Source: Parundibacterium terreum (GTDB lineage Bacteria > Pseudomonadota > Gammaproteobacteria > Burkholderiales > Burkholderiaceae_D). From it: a stretch of DNA of 64,000 nt. This document shows positions 56,271 to 64,000 of this stretch, piece after piece; the stretch's first letter is position 1; each line of letters starts with the position of its first letter. The translations under genes were made by a program, and so were the position numbers. The stretch covers positions 186,001-250,000 of the forward strand of contig NZ_BMED01000003.1 of assembly GCF_014636315.1 (NCBI RefSeq), in the 5' to 3' direction. The notes beneath the pieces were generated by a model. It was not told where the DNA came from and did not search any database. It saw only the letters and a program-made list of their open reading frames with translations.

Positions 56271-56450
56271 CTAGATATCCTTGGCTTCGGGGTCTTCAGG
56301 CAGATTCACGGCGGGGATCGTGTACTTCTCTTCGGCCCACGCGCCAAGGTCGATTTGCTTGCAGCGCTCGGAGCAAAAAGGACGAAACTTGCTTGTTTCA
56401 TTCCACACGACTTTGCTGCCGCAGGTAGGGCAGTCAACTACAGTAGCCAT
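56271..56450 (-). CDS. yacG: DNA gyrase inhibitor / zinc protein YacG
   Basis: The protein has 59 residues from the ATG at 56450 on the minus strand. The four zinc ligands are seen as C7-x2-C10 (DCPTCG) and C26-x3-C30 (FCSERC), followed by the conserved [12 protein letters not shown] segment. YacG proteins bind gyrase B and inhibit it. It lies 27 bp downstream of zapD on the same strand, so they are probably co-transcribed. It ends 14 bp from the convergent TyrR-like gene. Confidence 0.95.
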   Translation of the reverse strand: MATVVDCPTCGSKVVWNETSKFRPFCSERCKQIDLGAWAEEKYTIPAVNLPEDPEAKDI

Positions 56451-56477
56451 TATTACCAGTTCCTGATTACTAAGATC

Positions 56478-57251
56478 TTAAAAATTGCACAAGGTCAGAT
56501 CGAACGGAATATCGCTCTCGAACGCCTTGGGTTTCATATCCCCATCTTGGGACATAAAGCGTATCCACAACATGTATTTATTGGCGGAAATTTCAGGGAT
56601 AGCCCCCATTTCCTGCGAAACATTCACGCGTAACAGCTGATAAATCTTGCCCTGAAGCATCTGCTGATAGCTGCCGGCTTGCGCGATCACCTTGGTTGTT
56701 ACGCCGGATTCGCGTAGCAGGCGCAGCACGATATTGATCGCATCAAACAGGGGTGCAATCGGTGCAAACCAGGCTGAAATATCAGCAAAACGTTTCTCGG
56801 GTGAATTTTTTTGCCAGGCATGATAGCTGGGCAGATCAAATTCGCAGGCGCCGCCGGGAATGATGGTGCGGCCGCGTATGCTCATCAGCCATTCATTATC
56901 CCTGACGTTCTGGCCGGTCTTGCCCTGGGATGCCATCAATGCGCTGCTGGCCTTGTCTACGTCTTCCAGGATGCGGTCCAGCATGTCTGCCTGCACATTG
57001 GGATTGGAGCGGAAGCTGATCAGCGTATGTTTCTGGCGTTCAAGTTCTTGCAGCAAATCCGACTTCAGATCGGCTCGGCCCGCTACTTCCAGCATTTCAA
57101 AGATGGTGGAAAGGGCGACATGATGTTGCATGGGGTCTGGCTGGTGCAGGAAGAAGCTGAACTTTTCGTACAGGTCTTCCAGTCGCAGCAAGGTACGAAT
57201 TCGTTCATTGAACGGGTATTCGTAAACAATGGATGTAGGGTTTGTGTGCAT
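56478..57251 (-). CDS. zapD: Cell division protein ZapD
   Basis: The protein has 257 residues of the DUF1342/YacF family. [21 protein letters not shown] opens the protein, and a helical part and a beta-rich C-terminal part follow. It bundles FtsZ filaments through the FtsZ C-terminal peptide, which is present in the ftsZ of this window. It is followed by yacG; coaE lies 239 bp upstream. Confidence 0.94.
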   Translation of the reverse strand: MHTNPTSIVYEYPFNERIRTLLRLEDLYEKFSFFLHQPDPMQHHVALSTIFEMLEVAGRADLKSDLLQELERQKHTLISFRSNPNVQADMLDRILEDVDKASSALMASQGKTGQNVRDNEWLMSIRGRTIIPGGACEFDLPSYHAWQKNSPEKRFADISAWFAPIAPLFDAINIVLRLLRESGVTTKVIAQAGSYQQMLQGKIYQLLRVNVSQEMGAIPEISANKYMLWIRFMSQDGDMKPKAFESDIPFDLTLCNF

Positions 57252-57377
57252 ATAATTGGGGGCGCAGTGGGCTACAACATTGCAGGGCCAGACACCGGGT
57301 CTACAGAGACTGAATGGTTCGCTGATTCAGGCAAACGACAAGGAACAACTTTCTTCAGCGTTGTTTTTATCAGCCTA

Positions 57378-57400
57378 TTCAAACCGCAAGCCGGTTTGAA
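57378..57400. other. Perfect hairpin in the coaE-zapD spacer
   Basis: TTCAAACC and GGTTTGAA form an 8-bp stem around a 7-base loop. There is no T tract on the minus strand just after it, so it may be a regulatory or processing element rather than a terminator. Confidence 0.3.
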
Positions 57401-57490
57401 CGCATCTCCCAATTTATATGCCAGCAAACCCCGACCTCTGTAAAAAGTGCCAACCACGTTTCACGTGATTCTGAACCAAGCTGACAAAAA

Positions 57491-58132
57491 TTACAAACGT
57501 TGTATGAGATTTGTTTTAGCTGATTCCGCTAATTTGAGATATTTGGCGTGCAGATCACGGACTTGTGCGGAAATTTGGCTGATATCGCCTTCATTCGCGA
57601 TGACATCGTCCGCTGCCTGCAAGCGCGTTTCCCTGCTGACTTGTGCGGCCATGATTGCGCGCACTTGCTGCTCGCTCAGGCCATTGCGGGACATGACTCT
57701 TTGTATCTGTGTTTGCTCAGGGCAGTCGACAACGAGTACCCGGCTGACCCGACTTTTCCACGAACCGGATTCTACCAGCAGGGGGACTACAAAAATAATA
57801 TAAGAGCCGGTCGCGGCGCGCGCAGCTTTTTCGGTTTCACTGCGTATCAGTGGATGAAGAATGGCTTCCAGCCTGGCTTTTTCTTCAGGGTGCCCAAATA
57901 CCTGCTCGCGCATTTTGGCCCTGTCCATTGCGCCGTCTTGCTGGATAAAGTCCTGGCCGAACTGGCGGATGATGTCAGGGATGGCAATGCCACTGGGGCT
58001 GGTCAGCTGGTGGGCAAGCAGGTCGGTATCTACCAGGCTGGCACCCAGGTCGGCGAATAAGTTGGCGACTGTCGTTTTGCCGCTGCCTATGCCGCCCGTC
58101 AAACCCAGAGTAAATGCCGCTGCCTCATTCAT
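57491..58132 (-). CDS. coaE: Dephospho-CoA kinase CoaE
   Basis: The protein has 213 residues. The Walker [14 protein letters not shown] opens the protein; [10 protein letters not shown] and HPLIRSE follow. It adds the 3' phosphate in the last step of CoA synthesis. It sits 14 bp downstream of pilD on the same strand, the order pilB-pilC-pilD-coaE known from many proteobacteria. Confidence 0.96.
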   Translation of the reverse strand: MNEAAAFTLGLTGGIGSGKTTVANLFADLGASLVDTDLLAHQLTSPSGIAIPDIIRQFGQDFIQQDGAMDRAKMREQVFGHPEEKARLEAILHPLIRSETEKAARAATGSYIIFVVPLLVESGSWKSRVSRVLVVDCPEQTQIQRVMSRNGLSEQQVRAIMAAQVSRETRLQAADDVIANEGDISQISAQVRDLHAKYLKLAESAKTNLIQRL

Positions 58133-58146
58133 AGTGCCGGTTTTGC

Positions 58147-59013
58147 TTAAAAGGATAAGCCGATATAGTTTTGCGTGAGAGTCTTACCCCACAGCAGTGC
58201 AATCAGGCCAGCCGCCGCCAGGTAGGGGCCGAATGGAATAGGGTGGTCTTTGCCATGCTTGGTAAAGCTTATCATGCACACGCCTACAATGGCGCCGACG
58301 ATGGAAGACAACAGGATGATAATGGGTAGCATGCCCCAGCCCATCCAGGCGCCCAGCGCCGCCAGCAGTTTGAAATCCCCGTAGCCCATACCCTCTTTAC
58401 CGGTCGTGAGCTTGAACAGCCAATAGATGGACCACAGTAGCAGATAACCTGCTGCAGCACCAATGACCGCATCCTGCAAAGGCACAAACACGCCATGCAG
58501 ATTGATCAGCAGGCCGCACCAAAGTAATGGATAGGTCAGGTCGTCCGGCAGCAACTGGGTATCGGCATCGATAAATGTCATTGCGATCAGCAGCCAGGCA
58601 AACAGCAGGCTGGCCATGCCGGCGTAGCCGCTGCCGAAGTGCCAGATCAGGAATGCTGACAAGCCGCCGGTGAAGGCTTCCACCAGTGGGTAGCGTTTGG
58701 AAATCGGCGCCTTGCACTGCGTGCATTTGCCGCCTATGACCAGGTAGCTGAATACAGGCACGTTCTCTAAAGCTGTGATCTGATGTCCGCAATGCGGACA
58801 GGCAGAGCGAGGGACGATCAAGTTATAGCGATCCGTATGCGGCAGTTCCTTGCCGTTTTCCATCGCCACATAATTATCCGACTCGCGCTGCATCATCTTG
58901 GGAATGCGATGGATGACCACATTCAGGAAGCTACCTATCAGCAAGCCCAGGATACCTGCTATTGCCGCGCTCAGTATGGTGCCAGGCGCGGCAAACAAAA
59001 CCAACTCCATCAT
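58147..59013 (-). CDS. pilD: Type IV prepilin peptidase / methylase PilD
   Basis: The protein has 288 residues, mostly membrane helices. The N-terminal zinc site is C72-PHC75 and C97-TQC100. The two catalytic aspartates are visible in [11 protein letters not shown] near 148 and GYGDFK near 212. It cleaves and methylates type IV pilins and type II secretion pseudopilins. It shares a base with the pilC stop. Confidence 0.95.
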   Translation of the reverse strand: MMELVLFAAPGTILSAAIAGILGLLIGSFLNVVIHRIPKMMQRESDNYVAMENGKELPHTDRYNLIVPRSACPHCGHQITALENVPVFSYLVIGGKCTQCKAPISKRYPLVEAFTGGLSAFLIWHFGSGYAGMASLLFAWLLIAMTFIDADTQLLPDDLTYPLLWCGLLINLHGVFVPLQDAVIGAAAGYLLLWSIYWLFKLTTGKEGMGYGDFKLLAALGAWMGWGMLPIIILLSSIVGAIVGVCMISFTKHGKDHPIPFGPYLAAAGLIALLWGKTLTQNYIGLSF

Positions 59014-60245
59014 CAGACAACCGATCCCAGTTTGAAGATAGGCAGATACATCGCGACCACCAGGCCGCCGATGATCACGCCCAGAATCACCATGATCAAA
59101 GGTTCCATCAGGCTGGACAGGTTGGCTACCGCCTCATCGACTTCTTCTTCATAGAAGTCGGCGACCTTGCCCAGCATCGCATCCAGCGAGCCGGACTCTT
59201 CACCAATGGCGACCATTTGCGTGACCATGCTAGGAAAGACATTGGCGTTTTGCATGGAAACGGTAAGACTGGTACCGGTGCTGACCTCGGTTTGGATTTT
59301 GACCGTCGCATCCAGATAAACCGCATTGCCGGATGCCCCGCCGACAGAGTCCAGGGACTCAACCAGCGGTACACCGGCCGCGAACATGGTGGCCAGGGTC
59401 CTGGTCCAGCGTGCGATGGTCGCTTTGCGTATCACATCGCCAAAAATTGGCACTTGCAACAATAATCTATCCATCGTTTGCTGCATCTTTAGCGAGCGCT
59501 TCCAGGATTGAAAGAAGAAATACAGGCCGGCGCCAAGACCGCCGAAAATCAGATACCAGTATTTGACGACAAAGTCTGAAATCGCCATCACGGCAAGTGT
59601 AGGTGCCGGCAAGTCGGCGCCGAAGCTTTTAAAAACTTCCTTGAACGCGGGAACAACCCAGATCATGATAATGGCCGTTACAATGAACGCCACACTCAGA
59701 ATCGCGATCGGATAAGTCAGAGCCGATTTGATCTTCTTCTTGATCGCAAGGGTCTTTTCCTTGTAGATGGCCAGTCGCGTCAACAAGTCTTCCAGAATAC
59801 CGGCCTGCTCGCCTGCTCCGACCAGATTGCAGAACAAGGGGTCGAAATACAGCGGAAATTTACGGAAGGCCTGGTTCAGGCTGGTACCTGTTTCCACGTC
59901 GCCGCGTATATCTTGCAAAAGCTTGGATACGGAAGGGTTGGCATTGCCTTTGGCGACAATATCAAAAGATTGCAGAAGCGGCACGCCGGCCTTCATCATC
60001 GTTGCCAGTTGCCGTGTGAACAGGGTGATATCTTTTTCGGTAATTTTTTTACCGGAGCTGTAGGATTTCTTTTTCAGCTTGGTAACCAGCACCCCCTGGC
60101 GCCGTAGCGTGGCATTGACGATAGCCTCGCCGCCTGCGCGAATTTCACCGCGCACGGTTTTACCATACTTGTCCTTGCCTTCCCAGGCATACAGGTATTC
60201 TTTGATCTGACTTGTTTTCGCCGGCTTATTTGCTTGCGTGGCCAT
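59013..60245 (-). CDS. pilC: Type IV pilus inner-membrane platform protein PilC
   Basis: The protein has 410 residues with two T2SSF domains (about 75-195 and 280-400) and three membrane helices. LFTRQLATMMKAGVPLLQSF and RWTRTLATMFAAGVPLVESL mark the two repeats. It connects the PilB motor to pilus growth. No pilin gene lies in this window. Confidence 0.95.
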   Translation of the reverse strand: MATQANKPAKTSQIKEYLYAWEGKDKYGKTVRGEIRAGGEAIVNATLRRQGVLVTKLKKKSYSSGKKITEKDITLFTRQLATMMKAGVPLLQSFDIVAKGNANPSVSKLLQDIRGDVETGTSLNQAFRKFPLYFDPLFCNLVGAGEQAGILEDLLTRLAIYKEKTLAIKKKIKSALTYPIAILSVAFIVTAIIMIWVVPAFKEVFKSFGADLPAPTLAVMAISDFVVKYWYLIFGGLGAGLYFFFQSWKRSLKMQQTMDRLLLQVPIFGDVIRKATIARWTRTLATMFAAGVPLVESLDSVGGASGNAVYLDATVKIQTEVSTGTSLTVSMQNANVFPSMVTQMVAIGEESGSLDAMLGKVADFYEEEVDEAVANLSSLMEPLIMVILGVIIGGLVVAMYLPIFKLGSVV

Positions 60246-60263
60246 GCACTTGCTCCAGTTTTA

Positions 60264-61994
60264 TTATTCGTTGGTACATCCAAGTACTTCTTCAAGGCTG
60301 GTCAATCCCTGCTTCACTTTTTGCAGACCCGATTCCCGCAAGGTTCGTACACCTTCACTCTGGGCCTGCTTTTCGATTTCCAGTGCGCTGCCGTGGGCCA
60401 GGATGATTCTTTCTATCGATTCGGTAATCGGCATGATCTGGTAAATACCAACCCGTCCCTTATAACCGCCGCCGCTACAGCGTTCGCAACCTACCGGTTG
60501 ATAAGGCTTCCAGGTGCCATCCAGCTCTTCTTCCTTGAAGCCTGCTGCCAGCAGGACTTCGTCCAGGATTTCTACCGGTTTTTTACAGGTGCACAAGCGA
60601 CGGGTCAGCCTTTGCGCAGTAATAAGAATTACCGATGAAGCGATATTAAAAGGCGCGACGCCCATGTTCATCAGACGTGTCAGCGTAGAGGGAGCATCAT
60701 TGGTATGCAGGGTAGAGAACACCATGTGGCCCGTTTGCGCTGCCTTGATCGCGATATCGGCTGTTTCCAGGTCACGGATCTCACCCACCATGATCACATC
60801 CGGATCCTGACGCAGGAAGGATTTCAGTGCTGCAGCAAAAGTCAGGCCGGCCCTGTCATTCACATTGACCTGGTTGACGCCAGGCAAGTTGATCTCTGCC
60901 GGATCTTCTGCAGTTGAAATATTGATGCCTGGTTTATTGATGACGTTCAGGCAGGTGTAGAGCGATACGGTTTTTCCCGAGCCTGTCGGTCCGGTCACAA
61001 GCACCATGCCGTAAGGGCGGGTGATCGCATTCATCAAGATTTCTTTTTGATCCGGATCATAGCCCAGCGCATCGATACCCATCTGCGCCTGTGAGCCGTC
61101 CAGAATACGCATTACGATCTTTTCGCCGAACAAGGTGGGCAAAGTACTGACACGGAAGTCAATCGAGCGTGATGCGGAGAGGATAAGCTTCATCCGGCCG
61201 TCTTGCGGAACGCGCTTTTCGGAGATGTCCAGCTTGGAAATAACCTTGATGCGCGATGCCAGTTTTTCTTTGATCGCCAGGGGCGGCTGGGCAATTTCTT
61301 TCAGTTCGCCGTCGACCCTGAAACGGATGCGGTAAAACTTTTCGAAGGGCTCGAAGTGCAAATCCGATGCCCCCATGTTGATAGCATCCAGCAACATTTT
61401 CTGCAAAAATTTTACGATAGGCGCATCGTCGATTTCCAATGCGGCTGCGTCGGCTGATGCAGAGGGAACAGCTTCTTCTTCATTGAAGTCTATTTCCATG
61501 TCGTCCCCGGCGAGCTCATTCAAGCTCTGCTCGGAGGTCTTGCTCAGTCTTTCCAGGGTCTTGGTCAGCACATCATGCTGTACGATCACCAGTTCTACAC
61601 CCAGGCCGGTCTGGAACTTGATTTGGTCTATCGCTGCAGCATTGGTGGGATCTGATAGCGCTACCGATATTTTGTTGCCGCGCTTGGCCAGCGCAACGAT
61701 ACGCTGGCTTTGCATCAGCTTGGTATCGACAACTTTTTCCGGCAGCAGGCTCTCGTCCACGACCGCCAGGTCAACCAGCGGGTAACCGAATGCTTCAGAA
61801 CAAAAAGCGGCCAGGTCGCGGGCATTGATCAAGCCGCTTTGCAGCAAGACATCAATAAACGGTAATTTGTCCGTCTGTGCCTTTTTGCTGACATTATCAA
61901 TCTGTGCCGTAGCCAGGATATTGGCCTGCGCCAGCGCGCGGGCCAGCCCGGAACTGCCGGATTGTAAGGTCAAATTAGGAGAAACTGCAGCCAT
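60264..61994 (-). CDS. pilB: Type IV pilus assembly ATPase PilB
   Basis: The protein has 576 residues from the ATG at 61994 (MAAVSPNLTL); an ATG at 62048 would add 18 residues without a better ribosome site. It has an MshE-like N-terminal domain, Walker A GPTGSGKT, the Asp box DPDVIMVGEIRDLETADIA, and a tetracysteine zinc site (CTCKKP...CERCSG) near the C terminus. It powers pilus extension. It lies 19 bp before pilC. Confidence 0.96.
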   Translation of the reverse strand: MAAVSPNLTLQSGSSGLARALAQANILATAQIDNVSKKAQTDKLPFIDVLLQSGLINARDLAAFCSEAFGYPLVDLAVVDESLLPEKVVDTKLMQSQRIVALAKRGNKISVALSDPTNAAAIDQIKFQTGLGVELVIVQHDVLTKTLERLSKTSEQSLNELAGDDMEIDFNEEEAVPSASADAAALEIDDAPIVKFLQKMLLDAINMGASDLHFEPFEKFYRIRFRVDGELKEIAQPPLAIKEKLASRIKVISKLDISEKRVPQDGRMKLILSASRSIDFRVSTLPTLFGEKIVMRILDGSQAQMGIDALGYDPDQKEILMNAITRPYGMVLVTGPTGSGKTVSLYTCLNVINKPGINISTAEDPAEINLPGVNQVNVNDRAGLTFAAALKSFLRQDPDVIMVGEIRDLETADIAIKAAQTGHMVFSTLHTNDAPSTLTRLMNMGVAPFNIASSVILITAQRLTRRLCTCKKPVEILDEVLLAAGFKEEELDGTWKPYQPVGCERCSGGGYKGRVGIYQIMPITESIERIILAHGSALEIEKQAQSEGVRTLRESGLQKVKQGLTSLEEVLGCTNE

Positions 61995-62048
61995 AGGGTC
62001 TTTGGTATAAGGTTGTACTAGACAAAGAGTTGCTCTAGGATAATGCAA

Positions 62049-62262
62049 AAAGCACTTACTTGATACAGGGTGTTGTTGCCCGGAAACTCCTATAGCCTCA
62101 GTAGTGAGGGTTTTCGGCCTTCTGTTACTTTTGTTACATATTTAAGGAGGTTTTCCGGCACTTATTTCCTACTTTCCTAGTATAAGACTGTTCTTGTGTT
62201 TAGGGTAATTGTCCTTTGCCCCGGCGCACTTTCTGGAATTCTTAAACAGGAAATGTTGCGAA
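62049..62262. other. Spacer between the CorC-like gene and pilB
   Basis: AT-rich, about 210 bp; it probably holds the pil operon promoter on the minus strand. I cannot pick a clear -35/-10 or -24/-12 pair. Confidence 0.25.
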
Positions 62263-63546
62263 TTAGCTGGATTTGACGGTTTGTATTAGCTTAACCATCT
62301 TGATCGCCTGATGCTGGACTTGCACCACCTCAATGATGCACCCGGGCATCTTGATGCAAATATTCGCTTCAGGGATGTCTTGTAAAATTTCCAATAGCAG
62401 GCCATTCAGGGTTTTGGGCCCATCCAGAGGGAAGTCCAGTTGCAGGCGCTTATTGATGTCGCGCAAGGTTGTTGCGCCTTCCAGCATGCACTCGCCTTGC
62501 TCGCTCCAGTGAAAGCTGTCGACGCCGGCATTGCCGGGTACGGAAGTAGTGAATTCGCCTATCATCTCCTCGATGATGTCTTCCAGCGTAACAAGGCCCA
62601 ATACTTCTCCGTATTCATCCACGATGATGCCCAGCTTTTCGCGATTTTCCTGAAAGTACTGCAGCTGGGTAAATACGTCGGTGCCTTCAGGGATGAAGTA
62701 GGGATCGCTCAACAATTCACGGAAATGCTCCGTTCTCAGGTCGTCTCCCTTGCTCAATAGTGCTGCCGCTTTGCGCACATGGAGTATGCCGATGATTTTG
62801 TTGATCTCCCCTTCATACACGGGCAGCTTGTTGTGATAGCAGGTGACCAGTTGCTGTTTTATTTCCTCTACCGGCGTGGCAAGATTCAAGGCTTCCACTT
62901 GAGTGCGCGGCGTCATGACATCATTGACCGAGATGCTCTCCAGATCAAACAGATTCAGCAAGATGCTTTTATGTTTTTGCTGGATGAAGTTGCCGCCTTC
63001 CAGCACGATAGAGCGCAATTCCTCAGGCGACAGGCGATGCTCGCGGGCCGCAGCACCGGTATTGATGCGCAGGATTCCCAGCAGCAGATTAACAAACAGG
63101 TTGACGAACCAGATCACCGGCTGGCCTATTGCCATCAGAGGCTTCAATATCAGGCTGGCCGGCAAAGAGATGCGTTCAGGGTAGGTTGCTCCTATTACCT
63201 TGGGGGCAATTTCGGCAAAAACGATGAGCAGGAAGGCGACGATGCCCGTGGCGATGGTGACTACCTTGTCATTGTTGCCGAAAGCCGAGATGGCAATTGA
63301 AGTCACCAAGGCGGTCACCAGCGCATTAATGACGGTATTGGCGATCAGGACTACGGAAAGCAGCTTGTTGACTCGTTCCAGCAACCATAGCGTGGTAATT
63401 GCCAGTTTGTTGTTGCGTTTGGCGAGATGGCGCAGGCGATGCCGGTTGGCCGCCATCAAGGCCGTTTCCGTCATCGAGAAAAAAGCGGATAGCAGGATCA
63501 AGCCTGCCAGACAGACGAGTTGCACCCACAAAGGAACGCTATTCAC
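62263..63546 (-). CDS. CNNM/HlyC-CorC-family membrane protein
   Basis: The protein has 427 residues. A DUF21 membrane domain (about 1-190) begins with LLSAFFSMTETALMAANRHRLRHLAK. Two CBS domains (about 210-330; VMTPRTQVEALN and LGIIVDEYGEVLGLVTLEDIIEEMIGE) and a CorC_HlyC domain follow. Members are linked to magnesium or cobalt efflux and adaptation. It lies upstream of pilB with a 214-bp spacer on the same strand. Ion specificity is inferred. Confidence 0.9.
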   Translation of the reverse strand: MNSVPLWVQLVCLAGLILLSAFFSMTETALMAANRHRLRHLAKRNNKLAITTLWLLERVNKLLSVVLIANTVINALVTALVTSIAISAFGNNDKVVTIATGIVAFLLIVFAEIAPKVIGATYPERISLPASLILKPLMAIGQPVIWFVNLFVNLLLGILRINTGAAAREHRLSPEELRSIVLEGGNFIQQKHKSILLNLFDLESISVNDVMTPRTQVEALNLATPVEEIKQQLVTCYHNKLPVYEGEINKIIGILHVRKAAALLSKGDDLRTEHFRELLSDPYFIPEGTDVFTQLQYFQENREKLGIIVDEYGEVLGLVTLEDIIEEMIGEFTTSVPGNAGVDSFHWSEQGECMLEGATTLRDINKRLQLDFPLDGPKTLNGLLLEILQDIPEANICIKMPGCIIEVVQVQHQAIKMVKLIQTVKSS

Positions 63547-63646
63547 GATGAGTCTGAGCTAATAAGTTGAAGAAAACCGGAGTAGCCGGGAGGGGCGCTA
63601 GCTTGCAATAAAAAGGGAGATGCGTATCCGGCTCTGGCATGGCTTG

Positions 63647-64000
63647 TCAGTGGTTTCTGTCCACGGCGAAATTGCTCAAGGCCAATAGAGCTTCTTTATA
63701 CGGACTATCCGGCAGGGAGGCGACTGCAGCCGCGGCTCTGGATGCTGCCTTGTGCGCTTCTTCCTTGGTATAGTCCAGCGCTCCGGACTGCGTAATTGCC
63801 GTCAGGATCGCATTGAACTGGCTTTCATCGCCCTGTTCTATACAGGTGCGCACCAGTTCGCGTTGTTCCGGAGTACCGTTTTTCATCAAATAGATGAGAG
63901 GCAGTGTGGGTTTGCCTTCGCGCAGGTCGTCGCCGACATTCTTGCCTATGTCCGCAGCATTGCCGGAATAGTCGAGTACGTCGTCTATCAATTGGAATGC
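63647..64000 (-). CDS. ispB: Polyprenyl diphosphate synthase, C-terminal part (truncated by window edge)
   Basis: 117 residues are visible, ending at a stop at 63647. The second aspartate-rich motif FQLIDDVLDY lies at the truncated end, followed by GNAADIGKNVGDDLREGKPTLPLIY, characteristic of octaprenyl diphosphate synthases. It supplies the ubiquinone side chain. The rest lies beyond the window, so the exact chain length is inferred. Confidence 0.87.
   Translation of the reverse strand, partial: AFQLIDDVLDYSGNAADIGKNVGDDLREGKPTLPLIYLMKNGTPEQRELVRTCIEQGDESQFNAILTAITQSGALDYTKEEAHKAASRAAAAVASLPDSPYKEALLALSNFAVDRNH

Noticed and set aside
57272..57457. 61-residue minus-strand frame in the coaE-zapD spacer
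   Set aside because: It spans a perfect hairpin, has no ribosome site that I can see, and its peptide has no recognisable features.
1..64000. tRNA genes, CRISPR arrays, insertion sequences, prophage
   Set aside because: I looked through the spacers on both strands and found no cloverleaf-like sequence, spaced repeat array, transposase or phage gene.

Overview
The window is a chromosomal segment of a Gram-negative betaproteobacterium, most likely of the family Oxalobacteraceae (Herminiimonas/Janthinobacterium type). This placement is inferred from protein sequence and gene order, not from a search. The evidence is a complete betaproteobacterial division and cell wall (dcw) cluster running mraZ to ftsZ and then lpxC, the run argJ - DUF815 ATPase - mutT, the run yacG - zapD - coaE - pilD - pilC - pilB, a class A RNase P RNA, and moderately GC-rich coding sequence with AT-rich spacers. 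I see no tRNA, rRNA, CRISPR array, transposase or prophage gene.

Left part (1-13 kb), accessory and regulatory: the 5' part of a TonB-dependent siderophore receptor (minus strand) with a Fur-box-like site; an orphan periplasmic solute-binding protein; two small proteins of unknown function; a divergent EamA exporter / LysR regulator pair; a thiamine-diphosphate enzyme; rnpB; and two large c-di-GMP proteins (Cache-PAS-GAF-GGDEF-EAL and PAS-PAS-GGDEF-EAL) whose 3' ends overlap on opposite strands.

Centre (13-38 kb), envelope biogenesis: mraZ rsmH ftsL ftsI murE murF mraY murD ftsW murG murC ddlB ftsQ ftsA ftsZ, nearly all overlapping or within a few bases, all on the plus strand. Four 10-bp-phased GTG repeats overlap the mraZ promoter and look like the MraZ operator. 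MurD carries an in-frame Ala/Glu-rich insertion of about 150 residues. After ftsZ come a 99-bp palindrome, a peroxiredoxin, lpxC (whose start codon lies about where transcription should begin), a DciA-like DUF721 protein, an M23 peptidase and secA.

Right part (38-64 kb): a KefB/YbaL-type antiporter; a solute-binding protein coupled to a CHASE-GGDEF diguanylate cyclase; an IclR regulator divergent from a pair of acyl-CoA dehydrogenases with a 25-bp palindrome between them; a winged-helix/TPR regulator divergent from a serine hydrolase; argJ, DUF815 and mutT. Next is a D-alanine catabolic locus (alr, dadA, an Rrf2-like Cys-rich regulator, a TyrR-class sigma-54 activator). Three TyrR-box-like sites and a -24/-12 promoter precede alr. 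It sits between mutT and yacG. On the minus strand follow yacG, zapD, coaE, pilD, pilC, pilB, a CorC-type membrane protein and the 3' end of a polyprenyl synthase gene.

The most unusual items are the D-alanine locus with its self-contained TyrR/sigma-54 control region, the expanded MurD, and the solute-binding-protein/diguanylate-cyclase pair, which resembles the NspS-MbaA logic of Vibrio cholerae.
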